The position numbers were made by a program, and so were the translations under genes. The notes beneath the pieces were generated by a model. The model did no database searches and was not told where the DNA came from. It saw only the letters and a program-made list of their open reading frames with translations. A stretch of DNA of 64,000 nt from Candidatus Hermodarchaeota archaeon (GTDB lineage: Archaea; Asgardarchaeota; Hermodarchaeia; Hermodarchaeales; Hermodarchaeaceae): the NCBI GenBank assembly GCA_016839805.1, contig JAEOTO010000006.1, positions 62,001-126,000 of the forward strand, given 5' to 3'. Below, in pieces: positions 32,920 through 42,028 of this stretch. Positions within the stretch are counted from its first letter, which is position 1, and each line of letters starts with the position of its first letter.

Positions 32920-33258
32920 TCATTCTCCAGGATGAGCACTTGAAATTTCATCCCGGGAAGGAAATTCCGAGTCATCAACGAGCACAATTTCTCCATAGCG
33001 ACCCGCTGAGAGCTCCATTTCTCCCCGAAAAGTTTTCACAAATCCGTTGTTGATTTCTACCACCACGTCTTCATCAACTTTGTCAATATCATCGTTCCAT
33101 AGGGATAATTTAATGGTGCCGGTTTCATCTCCCGCCTGAGCAGTGGTTACGCGGGCCTTTCCATAGCGTGTCTGCACTTCTCTTACTGGCTCTAGAGAAA
33201 GGATGCGTAACCGTATGTCAACGCGACGGGAAGCAGAGGATAATTCATTTACTTTCAT
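32920..33258 (-). CDS. Single-stranded DNA-binding OB-fold protein (SsoSSB/SOSS-B1 type)
   Basis: A 112-residue protein: MKVNELSSASRRVDIRLRIL, then GKARVTTAQAGDETGTIKLSLW, matching the OB fold of the SOSS-B1/SsoSSB family (the GDETG turn followed by a strand with LSLW is typical). The C-terminal end is acidic, as in bacterial SSB tails. It should bind single-stranded DNA. Start ATG at 33258, after GAGGGTTTCC; the longer frame to 33336 adds basic residues from the promoter side. It lies 48 bases after the DedA gene on the same strand. Confidence 0.82.
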   Translation of the reverse strand: MKVNELSSASRRVDIRLRILSLEPVREVQTRYGKARVTTAQAGDETGTIKLSLWNDDIDKVDEDVVVEINNGFVKTFRGEMELSAGRYGEIVLVDDSEFPSRDEISSAHPGE

Positions 33259-33407
33259 TATTCTGGAAACCCTCGTTACAAGATTTATCAAGGATGTACT
33301 AATACACACTTTTAAAACTTGTTTGCAAGTTCTCACTTTTCAAGGCGGGATTAAATTGACCCAAGACCAGCAGACTGAAAAACAACGAATACGGTCATAT
33401 CCTTAGA

Positions 33408-34727
33408 ATGCGCCCGCTGCCACTCACCCGGAAAATTCGCATCTTTCCCACACCCCAACAAGAATACGTTCTGTGGGCCCTATCCGAGAAATGCCGTCTT
33501 CTCTACAACTTTGCCTTGGTTGAACGACAGCAATATTGGGAAGCCAACCGGACGAAACCACCCGAGGCGCGCACTTATATAACCTACATAAAGCAGCAAA
33601 ATGACCTTCCAACCATCAAAGAACAGTATCCCGAATACGCCTGGGTTTATTCCAAGGTTCTCCAGATGGTCTTACGACGCTTGGATGCCGACTACAAGTC
33701 CTTCTATGCCCGCTGGAACAATGGTGATCACCACGCACGTCCACCCCGTTTCAAAGGCAAGCAGTATTTCACCACCCTTTGCTACAACCAATCGGGATTT
33801 ACCATTGACATAGAAAATAAGCGGATCCGCCTCTCCCACAATCACCCCTCCGGTGTGGAACTCCTATTTGACCTACCATGGCTAACAAAAATTACAGGCA
33901 AGGTCAAACAGGTAGAACTCTTTCAGGATCGGCGACGTAGGTGGTTCGTAGCTATCACTACTGACGAGACGGTACCTGCCTATGTGGACAACGGGTTATA
34001 CCAAGCAATCGATTTGGGCATCGTTAATCTGGTCACCGCCGTTAACCTCCACGGCAAGTTCGTGCAGATTCGGAATCGTCGCCCTGACCGCTATTGGCGG
34101 TCAAAGATTCGGGAGGTGCAATCGAAACGCGACCATTGTAAACAATTTAGCAAAAAATGGTACTGGTATACTGTCAAATTACAAAAGATGCAACGCAAAC
34201 TGACCAATCAGTTGCGCGACTTCCAACACAAAATCTCTAAGTGCATCGTGGAAAATACCCGGGCCAATACACTTGTTCTCGGTGCTCTGGACATCAAAGC
34301 AATGGCGCGAAAGAAAAAAATCATAGCTAGTCCACGAGTAATTAAGGCCTATAGGACTTTGAACCATTCGCTGCAGAATACAGGGTTCTTGGGGCGCTTC
34401 GCCGAATTCTTGACCTACAAGGCACAGAAAGTAGGGAAAAGAGTGATAAGAATTGACGAAGCGTACACCACGAAAACTTGTTGTGTCTGTGGTAAGATCC
34501 GAGATCGGCAATTGTCTGAGCGCCGTATTCAGTGCGATTGTGGAACCCCTCTTGACCGTGACCAGAACGCGGCGGTCAACATCATGGTACGGTTCCTATC
34601 GCAGCAACCCCCTGTGAACGGGGAGCCATTACAAACTTTCTTGAATGGCTTGCATCGACACACAGCCTTACCCCACCTCCACCGGGTAACGGACTCGATG
34701 GAAGTTCCTGCATTAATGCAGGGATAG
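33408..34727 (+). CDS. tnpB: TnpB (IS200/IS605 family), RuvC-II acidic residue not in place
   Basis: A 439-residue TnpB. N-terminal helical lobe, then RuvC-I IDLGIVNLVTAV (D202), zinc site CCVCG and CDCG (C358, C361, C376, C378), and RuvC-III DRDQNAA (D385). The RuvC-II strand reads LVLGALDIKAM: the usual E or D two positions before Leu is G292/A293, while D295 is nearby. TnpB uses an omega-RNA from the element's 3' end to cut DNA. With the usual acidic residue displaced the nuclease may be rearranged or inactive. No tnpA is present. The element's right end is a palindrome 34707-34722 followed by GTTCAC at 34727-34732. Confidence 0.88.
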   Translation: MRPLPLTRKIRIFPTPQQEYVLWALSEKCRLLYNFALVERQQYWEANRTKPPEARTYITYIKQQNDLPTIKEQYPEYAWVYSKVLQMVLRRLDADYKSFYARWNNGDHHARPPRFKGKQYFTTLCYNQSGFTIDIENKRIRLSHNHPSGVELLFDLPWLTKITGKVKQVELFQDRRRRWFVAITTDETVPAYVDNGLYQAIDLGIVNLVTAVNLHGKFVQIRNRRPDRYWRSKIREVQSKRDHCKQFSKKWYWYTVKLQKMQRKLTNQLRDFQHKISKCIVENTRANTLVLGALDIKAMARKKKIIASPRVIKAYRTLNHSLQNTGFLGRFAEFLTYKAQKVGKRVIRIDEAYTTKTCCVCGKIRDRQLSERRIQCDCGTPLDRDQNAAVNIMVRFLSQQPPVNGEPLQTFLNGLHRHTALPHLHRVTDSMEVPALMQG

Positions 34728-34732
34728 TTCAC
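34707..34732 (+). mobile_element. IS605-type right end of the tnpB element
   Basis: A perfect 16-base palindrome CCTGCATTAATGCAGG (34707-34722), then GATAGTTCAC ending at 34732, overlapping the last codons and stop of tnpB. The same GGG-x-TAGTTCAC end closes the solo element at 17797-17802, and both are preceded by TCGATGG and GAAG. Confidence 0.7.
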
Positions 34733-34742
34733 AACTTGTAGG

Positions 34743-36506
34743 ATGGCAAGTTTTTCTGAAAAGGAAGGGAAACTTTGGATGCCTGTGTCGTCGTCAACGC
34801 CTTTTGAAAAACTCGCTAAAGTGTCTGAAGCAATCATGACAACATCAAAACGCTTACAGAAGATGGATTTTGCAGGCGATTTCCTTTCTGCGCTTCCTCA
34901 AGAAGAGATTGAAGCAGCGGCGCTACTTCTTATTGGGCATCCCTTTCCACGAACCAGTCAACGGACGTTAGCACTGGATTGGTCGGCGTTATACCAGATT
35001 CTCCAAGAATTGTTACAACCTGCACCTGAATTAATGAATGAACTCTTCGCCCAGTCAGGTGACATTGGAGAAGTGGTTCATCAATTATTTTTACGATCAG
35101 GGAAAATCCGACAAACCCCTCTCTTCACCACACCTCTTATGCTAATGGAGGTATATGCAACATTCATTGAAATCGCCGATGTTCAGGGATTTGGTTCACG
35201 GAAACGAAAAACTGCATTACTTCGATCTCTCTTTACACAAGCGGTCCCACTGGAAGCAAAATATCTTGCTAAACTCTTAGTTGGTGATCAACGAATTGGC
35301 TTCAGTGAAGGAATGTTAGAAAGTGCAGTCTCACGTAATCTTAACTTGCCACTCGAATTAGTCTGTCGCGCTAATATGCTCACAGGAAATATCGGTGAAG
35401 TGACACGGATCGCCTATTCACAGGGTGCAAAAGGACTTGAAAAAGTCAGATTACGACCGTTTACACCTCTCCTTCCGATGTTAGCCGCACAAGCAGAGGA
35501 TGTGGAAGATGCACTCCGTACCCATGAGGTGCAATCAGCTTTTGAGATGAAACTCGATGGTGCTCGTGTTCAGATTCACAGGCAACAAAAGAAGGGTGAA
35601 TCTCGAATACGCATTTATAGTAGACGCTTAACGGATGTCACCACAAGTTTACCTGATCTTATTGATCTTGTGAGAACTCAGGTTACTGTTCAAAGTTGTA
35701 TCCTTGAAGGTGAAGTTCTGGCGGTGGATCAGGATGGCCGCCCCTTTCCATTTCAACATTTAATGAGGAGATTTCGTCGAGTTCGAAATGTTGAGAAAAT
35801 GGTTGAAGAAATCCCTGTTACTCTTTATCTCTTCGATTTACTTATGCTGAATGATGAAGTGCTTATTGATACACCTTACACAAATCGTAGGAAACAGTTA
35901 GAAAGAATAAGTGGTACAATACCATTAGTTGAGCAATTAATTCCCTCAAATCTTGATCAAGCAAAGGAATTCTTCGAGAAGACAGTACAAATTGGTCATG
36001 AAGGTCTCATTGCTAAGCGCTTAGATAGTCTCTATCAACCTGGAATCCGTGGAAAAGCCTGGTTAAAGGTTAAAAGAAGTATGGAAACTCTGGATCTCAT
36101 AATTATTGCCGCAGAATGGGGGACGGGTCGTCGACATAAATGGCTTAGCGATTATCATTTAGCTGCTCCGGATCCTGAATCAGGTGAATACCATATGCTA
36201 GGAAAGACTTTCAAGGGTCTTACTGACGCAGAATTTGAAGACATCACCCAACGCTTATTGGAAATAAAAATTGAGCAAACACGTGGTGTTGTAAGGGTTC
36301 AGCCCCGGATAGTAGTCGAAGTCGAGTTTGATGAAATTCAGCGGAGTCCCACATATAAATCTGGAATGGCCCTTCGATTTGCACGGATTAAACGGCTTCG
36401 TTACGATAAAGATCCCACTGATGCTGATACTATTCACCGAGTTCAAGAACTGTATGATTCTCAATTTCAACGCAAAGCATTTAGTGATCGTGTTGGACGA
36501 ACCTAA
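34743..36506 (+). CDS. lig: ATP-dependent DNA ligase (archaeal)
   Basis: Seals nicks with ATP as cofactor. The 587-residue protein has the adenylation lysine in FEMKLDGARVQIH (K270), motif III 'CILEGEVLAVDQDG', motif IV 'HEGLIAKRLDSLYQPG' and motif V 'AWLKVKR', then the OB domain with 'VVVEVEF' and basic end. The N-terminal domain (residues 1-240) is the DNA-binding part of archaeal/eukaryotic ligases. The start at 34743 is only 10 bases after the end of the tnpB element; ATG 34779 is a second candidate. Its native promoter may have been displaced by the insertion. Confidence 0.93.
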   Translation: MASFSEKEGKLWMPVSSSTPFEKLAKVSEAIMTTSKRLQKMDFAGDFLSALPQEEIEAAALLLIGHPFPRTSQRTLALDWSALYQILQELLQPAPELMNELFAQSGDIGEVVHQLFLRSGKIRQTPLFTTPLMLMEVYATFIEIADVQGFGSRKRKTALLRSLFTQAVPLEAKYLAKLLVGDQRIGFSEGMLESAVSRNLNLPLELVCRANMLTGNIGEVTRIAYSQGAKGLEKVRLRPFTPLLPMLAAQAEDVEDALRTHEVQSAFEMKLDGARVQIHRQQKKGESRIRIYSRRLTDVTTSLPDLIDLVRTQVTVQSCILEGEVLAVDQDGRPFPFQHLMRRFRRVRNVEKMVEEIPVTLYLFDLLMLNDEVLIDTPYTNRRKQLERISGTIPLVEQLIPSNLDQAKEFFEKTVQIGHEGLIAKRLDSLYQPGIRGKAWLKVKRSMETLDLIIIAAEWGTGRRHKWLSDYHLAAPDPESGEYHMLGKTFKGLTDAEFEDITQRLLEIKIEQTRGVVRVQPRIVVEVEFDEIQRSPTYKSGMALRFARIKRLRYDKDPTDADTIHRVQELYDSQFQRKAFSDRVGRT

Positions 36507-36530
36507 TTCTTCCGCATTTAGGTAAGTGAT

Positions 36531-39500
36531 TTATTTTCGAAGTAAAATCTCTTCTGAAGCAGAAATCCATCGGGGACCAAGAGTTTGATTGAAAAGCGCT
36601 ATATAGCTTGGTTGATCACTAACTACAGCCACGGTTTCTCCTTGATTACCGTAGGTTGGGGCAATTAGGACCTCCTCACCATCTCGCGATCCTCCATAAA
36701 ATTCCATGTTTGGATTATTCCAGATGCGGATATTACCTTGTTGTAAAAGTTTACGTGCATTAGTTCGTTGTTTTTCACCATCAAGAGTAGTAATAACATG
36801 GATGCGGGTTTGAGGTTGGACTTTACTCAACTCCACAACTGGAACTTCGTCAAAGGACGGATAAACTAAGGTGATAGTATTACTAACACGGCGAAACATA
36901 TCCAGGAGATGATTTTGAATTCCCTCACAGGATACAATCCGCCATGTCCGCTCTGCCTCGGAAGGTTCAAGGCTTAAGAGGGTCTCCCATAAACCAGTTA
37001 GGATGTTTTCAGTACTAGTAGCTTGGTTTCGAAGGCGATCCAAAATTGGTTCAGTTTTTTGTGAAAAAAGCTGTAAAGTGTTGATAGATGTAGTTTCAGC
37101 TGTTTTGGCTCGGGTAGTAATTTCCTTAGCAAGGGTTTGGTATTCCGTTTTCAGTGTTTGACGCTCTTTACTTAACGTTTGACTAATACGTCTTCCCGTC
37201 TGCTGAGTCTGAGTTACTAAACTTTCTTTGGCTGTGTCAATAATCTGTTTCGTGGTGGCGATGAGAGTTTCATTCTTTTGTTGAACATCGATTGAAGCTG
37301 ATTCTTCAAATGTGTGCATGGTCTCTCTGATATGGCGTAGGCTATCCTGGATAGCACGGATTAACCTTGTCTTGGTTAAATCAATGGTTTGTTTAAAGCT
37401 TTGGAGAGTTTTTTCAATTTCTTGACCGAATCCAGTCCTGGCTTTAAGATTATCTTCTTCAATTACTTGGCTAGTCTCAGAGAGGATTCTATTAAGCTCT
37501 GTTTGTGAATCGGTGAACATGGAAGTCAGCTTCTGAATGAGTTGCTCCGACGTTGTATTCACCTTGTCACTAATACTAGACAGGTTGGTTTGAATCTGCG
37601 TAGCAAATGTACCTGTTTTGGAAGTTAGACTCGTTTGCAGGTTTTGGTTAATTTCTGTACTCTTAAATTCAGTTTGGTCTAGAATTTCGTCTAAGGCTGT
37701 ATCTATTTGTGTATTCGATAGATCTAACGCTTCTTTTCCTTCCTCTGCCTCCTGAGTCAGTGTTGAAAGTAATTTAGTTTGAGAGGTGTTGATGTATTCA
37801 ACAAAGTTTTGAAAAGTTGTGGTGACCTCCTTGCTTAGTGAGTTTTGCATTTCGTCAATGGCGGTTAGTTTTTGTACCCTATTTACCTCAATTGCCTGTT
37901 GCAGTTCAGTATCAATAGTTGCACCTGTAAGCTTGACTTTTTCCACCAGTTTCGAAGCAACAGTTTGCAGCTGGACTATCTCTTCCTGTAAATTAGTGAT
38001 GTAGTTCTCAGTTTCTTCTGATAAGGCATTAGTATATGTATCAAGGTGCTTGTCAATTGCTGCCCGTTGTTCATCGATTTTTTCAGCACAAGTTAGTCCA
38101 ATTTCCTCAATGATATTCTGGGCTTTCGGGATCTGGTTTTGAGTGAATTCTTCTAGTTTTGTTTGTATGCCCGTCAGCGTATCGATAACATTGGTACTCT
38201 GTTGAAGAATCATGTCATGAATGCTCTTTCTAAGATTTTCTACACGTTCTTCTTGTTCTTCAAGTTCTCTTTGGAGACTTTCAACAAAACTATCTGCCGT
38301 TTCACGAATGGCGGCGAGATTGGCAAGAGTAAGAGATTCAATCTTACCAGTCATGGTTTCCATTTTCTGGCTTGATGTATTTTTTTGAGCCGTAATGTCG
38401 TTACCTAAAACCTCAAGAAGCGTTTGGGTCTCTTGGAGCTGTGCTAGGCAATCCTCCTGCATTTCATTAATTCCCTGGATGATTTGTTCATTAAACCCGG
38501 TTTTTTCTCGATCAAAGGCCTGGGCAGTTGCTGTAAGAAGATTGTTCGCATCATCACTGTAATTAGTAAGGCTGGTCGTTACATTCACGGTTGCTTGATC
38601 AACTGCCGTTCCACTGGCTGTACTAAGGGCATTTAGGTTGCTTACAACCGTATTAGTATATTCATCGATAATTTGGGTAAGAGGAAGCCAGTGTTTGTCT
38701 ACGAGCGTCTTAGCTTCATTATCGTAAATGTCAATAGTCTCGTTAAGCTTGGTTTTGAATTTATCAAGGAGAGGTTTGATTTCAGGGGCTTCAGTAGTTA
38801 GGTATTCTTGGAGTGTCCTCTGTAATTGGTTTTGTAGGCGGTTCTCAAGAATCGTTTGAAAAGCACTTTGGGCTTGGTTTTCTAGTTCTTCACGGTTAAT
38901 TATCAAAGTATCTTGGTAAGTTTTTATCGCTGAACTAGTAGCGTTTTTCAGAATCTTAGAAAGAGCAGTTTCCAAGCCTTTAGCATAATTTACTTTGAGG
39001 AGCTTCTTGTGGAAAGATTGTGTTTCAGTATTGATACTCTCTCCATATGCTTTCAATTTATTCCCGAGTAAAGATTGGAACTTCATTAAGGACGATTCAA
39101 AATTATTGACCTGACTGTTAAGGTTTTGTGCCAAAGTTTTGGAGAGTAACTCTTGAGGAAATTGTGTGAGCTTATCTTGAGTTGATTTAAGAATGGCTGT
39201 AATTTGTTTATCACGTAGTGTTTGATTTTTCAACTGCTTGCCGAATTCTATCAAAATTGTTTCTAATTCTTGTCTTATTTTAGTTCGTACAACTTTTGAC
39301 TCTCTTTTTAGAGTTGTTGGGAGTTTTAGTATTTGGCTGGTTGTTGCCTGAAAGAGTTCGTCAATCTGGCTTTCTCGATTGGTCTGCCGAGTCAGCCTTG
39401 CCTTACAGTTACGAAAAATAGCATTAATCTGCGTTTTGAATTCCTTCTCAAACTGATCTTTAATTTGAATAGTCTGTTGATTTTGTATTTTGGTAACTTC

Positions 39501-41909
39501 TTTCCGGGTCTGTGATAACGCCGAGTCTGACTGTTTCTGAAATTGAGTATTTTGTGTTGTTATGAAATCTTGAATTGTTGCTGTGATGGCATTCAGCTGT
39601 GCCCCCAAGGCTTTGGTCAGTGAAGTATTGATAATTTCAAGCTGTTTGGGTGTAACATGTTCATTGAGAGTGGATTTCGCGGTAGTCATTGCCTGAGTTT
39701 CGAGGATTGCCTGATTTTCATCAATTGTGTTTTGATACTTGTTTAATGCAGCCAGAGCATATTCAGGTATTACCTCTTGAAGTGAGATTGCTAAACCAGT
39801 AATTATTTTCTGATCTCTTTTTATTAGTTGGGTCGAGTGTGACCTAAGTGCTCGATTAACTGCGTTATTCCGCTTTTTCTGAATTTTTTTGCTTGACAGC
39901 GAATAACCTGTGGTTGCTGTATTGATCTTGATTGCCTGCTCTTCTCGCAGTCGATCCGCTGTGTTTTCTATGCCTTCAGAATATTGTTTAATGATGTTTT
40001 GAAGTTGAGTGAATTCCTGGCGTAATTCCGAGCTTGTTTCCTTAGTCATCTTCTTCAAAGCGGCTTGGAATGCCTGTAATTGTCTCTCAATATCCTTCTG
40101 ACGCTTAGTAGCTTTCGCGATATTTTCTTGTGCAGCTTGTTTTACTGAGTCTCTAGTACGATTAATCCGCTCTTCAGCATATTGACCGATTTGCTCTTCC
40201 GTAGTTGCTAACGTATTTAGCACAATACCAATTTGTTGTTTAAGCAGATTTTCGGTCCGTTTACAAAAGGTACGTGTTTGTTCTTCTTGGAGGGCGATTT
40301 TGGATTGGAAATCAGAAAGAAAGGCGTTTGCAGTGTTTAGGATAGTAGTTAATCGTCTTTTCAGACGTGTTCCAACTTGGTTGGCTATGGACTCAAAATT
40401 TCCAGGCAGGGTGGTCTTTTGTTTTTTGAGATCTTTAATGAGCGTTTGGCTGAGAGTATTTAATTCGAGCAGTTGGGCGAGATATGTATCCCGCATTTCA
40501 ACTCCCAGTCCCTCACTGGCGGCTTCGAGAAGGCGCTCGTGATCGGTTTTAACTTGTTCTGTAAGTGTGTTCAAATCGGATTGAATTTTAGAAAACTGTG
40601 AAAAAGGTAAAGCCGTCGGAGGCCACTGTGAGATGGTACTTTCAACCTCTTTTTGTAACCGCTTATATTCCTGGCTACCTGTTTCAAGGGACTTTTGTAG
40701 ATCTTGGATGAGGGTTTCGGTAATTTGGGTTAAATTTTCACGTGCAACTTTTATTATTGAATCCATATCAGCTGCAATTTTGTCACTGTTCTTTTGCTGT
40801 CGCCGGGTCTCTTTCTGAAGGAGCTTCTCAATGCGAGATAACATTTCATCTATGGATTGCGTTCGTTGTGTCCAGGTTTCACGAATTTGTGATTTGGCGT
40901 CCTTATTCTGTTTAAAGAGAATTTGTTTGATTTCCTTTTGAAGTGTGTTGATATCCTCTTGCGTTTCTTGAGTGAAAGTTTCGAGGTTGGTGTTAATGGT
41001 GGCGGTTGTCTCTTCGGCAATTTCTGAGATTCCTTCTTTTTCTGATGTAATTTCAGTTGTTAGGGTTTTAACACTTGAATCGATGTTTCGCTTTTGTAAA
41101 GAATTCGCCTCTTCAAGATGTGTTTTAATCTGCTGTGTAAGTGTGTCTGACTGATCAAGTAAACGACCGGCAATTGTTGTTAACCATTGTTCAGCTTCTT
41201 CTTCATGAGCCTCTAGCCCCTTGTTTACATCTGCTAAGGCAAGATTCTGAGTCTCATCTATTTGGCTAACTCCTTCTGCAATAGACTTTTTGAGTGATTG
41301 TTGAAGAGTAGTGATCGACTTAGAAAATCCATCTACAGTTGAAGTGGATAGGTTAGTCAAAGATTTCTGCAAATTCTCAGCGACGTTATTCAATACAATA
41401 TTCGTCGCCATGGCTGCCTCACTTAGGGCTATTCCCTGCCGCTCTAGATTGTCTACAGCCGTTTTAGTCTGTCTAGTCATTGATTGTAGTTCATGATGAA
41501 TTTTATCCATTGTCTTATTCTGAAGTTTTTGCAGTTCCTTCCAAGAGGCTTGAGTCTCTTTTGTGAAGGCTTTTACTTCAGCAGATAATTCCCTGTAGGG
41601 TGCATAGGCCTGGTATCGAGTTACAACACCGGGTAAGGGTTTCACGAGCTCTCTTTTCTTCAGCATTTCAAGGACAGTCTGAACCTTTACAAAAGTAACA
41701 CCTGAATACCGACTAATTTCATCAGGAGTTAATTGCCTCATAACCAGCAAAGCGATATAAACACGACTCTGAGACTCGGTGAGCTTAAACCGAGCCCGAA
41801 CTGCTTTGAATAGATCTGGGGAAATCTCAAAAGCCGTAGGACCTTGGAGAGGGGCAAATTCTCCGCTTTTAGAAGTGGGGGGTTTGGAATCATCTTTTTG
41901 TGGTGTCAT
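36531..41909 (-). CDS. Giant coiled-coil protein with TrmB-like winged helix and PLD-like C-terminal domain
   Basis: One open frame of 1792 residues. Residues 30-110 form a TrmB-type winged helix (FKLTESQSRVYIALLVMRQL, then LVKPLPGVVTRYQAYAP). Residues 110-1640 are almost unbroken coiled coil rich in Gln, Glu, Lys, Thr and Leu. Residues 1650-1792 (TWRIVSCEGIQNHLLDMF, then NTITLVYPSF and TRIHVITTLDG) look like the PLD-like effector domain that follows the winged helix in TrmB regulators. The family is usually about 250-350 residues, so a coiled coil of about 1500 has been placed between its two halves. It might link DNA to a distant site; function is inferred. Confidence 0.8.
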   Translation of the reverse strand: MTPQKDDSKPPTSKSGEFAPLQGPTAFEISPDLFKAVRARFKLTESQSRVYIALLVMRQLTPDEISRYSGVTFVKVQTVLEMLKKRELVKPLPGVVTRYQAYAPYRELSAEVKAFTKETQASWKELQKLQNKTMDKIHHELQSMTRQTKTAVDNLERQGIALSEAAMATNIVLNNVAENLQKSLTNLSTSTVDGFSKSITTLQQSLKKSIAEGVSQIDETQNLALADVNKGLEAHEEEAEQWLTTIAGRLLDQSDTLTQQIKTHLEEANSLQKRNIDSSVKTLTTEITSEKEGISEIAEETTATINTNLETFTQETQEDINTLQKEIKQILFKQNKDAKSQIRETWTQRTQSIDEMLSRIEKLLQKETRRQQKNSDKIAADMDSIIKVARENLTQITETLIQDLQKSLETGSQEYKRLQKEVESTISQWPPTALPFSQFSKIQSDLNTLTEQVKTDHERLLEAASEGLGVEMRDTYLAQLLELNTLSQTLIKDLKKQKTTLPGNFESIANQVGTRLKRRLTTILNTANAFLSDFQSKIALQEEQTRTFCKRTENLLKQQIGIVLNTLATTEEQIGQYAEERINRTRDSVKQAAQENIAKATKRQKDIERQLQAFQAALKKMTKETSSELRQEFTQLQNIIKQYSEGIENTADRLREEQAIKINTATTGYSLSSKKIQKKRNNAVNRALRSHSTQLIKRDQKIITGLAISLQEVIPEYALAALNKYQNTIDENQAILETQAMTTAKSTLNEHVTPKQLEIINTSLTKALGAQLNAITATIQDFITTQNTQFQKQSDSALSQTRKEVTKIQNQQTIQIKDQFEKEFKTQINAIFRNCKARLTRQTNRESQIDELFQATTSQILKLPTTLKRESKVVRTKIRQELETILIEFGKQLKNQTLRDKQITAILKSTQDKLTQFPQELLSKTLAQNLNSQVNNFESSLMKFQSLLGNKLKAYGESINTETQSFHKKLLKVNYAKGLETALSKILKNATSSAIKTYQDTLIINREELENQAQSAFQTILENRLQNQLQRTLQEYLTTEAPEIKPLLDKFKTKLNETIDIYDNEAKTLVDKHWLPLTQIIDEYTNTVVSNLNALSTASGTAVDQATVNVTTSLTNYSDDANNLLTATAQAFDREKTGFNEQIIQGINEMQEDCLAQLQETQTLLEVLGNDITAQKNTSSQKMETMTGKIESLTLANLAAIRETADSFVESLQRELEEQEERVENLRKSIHDMILQQSTNVIDTLTGIQTKLEEFTQNQIPKAQNIIEEIGLTCAEKIDEQRAAIDKHLDTYTNALSEETENYITNLQEEIVQLQTVASKLVEKVKLTGATIDTELQQAIEVNRVQKLTAIDEMQNSLSKEVTTTFQNFVEYINTSQTKLLSTLTQEAEEGKEALDLSNTQIDTALDEILDQTEFKSTEINQNLQTSLTSKTGTFATQIQTNLSSISDKVNTTSEQLIQKLTSMFTDSQTELNRILSETSQVIEEDNLKARTGFGQEIEKTLQSFKQTIDLTKTRLIRAIQDSLRHIRETMHTFEESASIDVQQKNETLIATTKQIIDTAKESLVTQTQQTGRRISQTLSKERQTLKTEYQTLAKEITTRAKTAETTSINTLQLFSQKTEPILDRLRNQATSTENILTGLWETLLSLEPSEAERTWRIVSCEGIQNHLLDMFRRVSNTITLVYPSFDEVPVVELSKVQPQTRIHVITTLDGEKQRTNARKLLQQGNIRIWNNPNMEFYGGSRDGEEVLIAPTYGNQGETVAVVSDQPSYIALFNQTLGPRWISASEEILLRK

Positions 41910-42028
41910 ATCTCTTCACCAATCCAATCTCACGGTTACTTACGTAGGATTATTTTGGACTTGACTGCTGCGACGCTAATGTTTCTCTTCACCAGCTATA
42001 AGGGTGCCGCGTCGAAAGTCAAAGGAAT

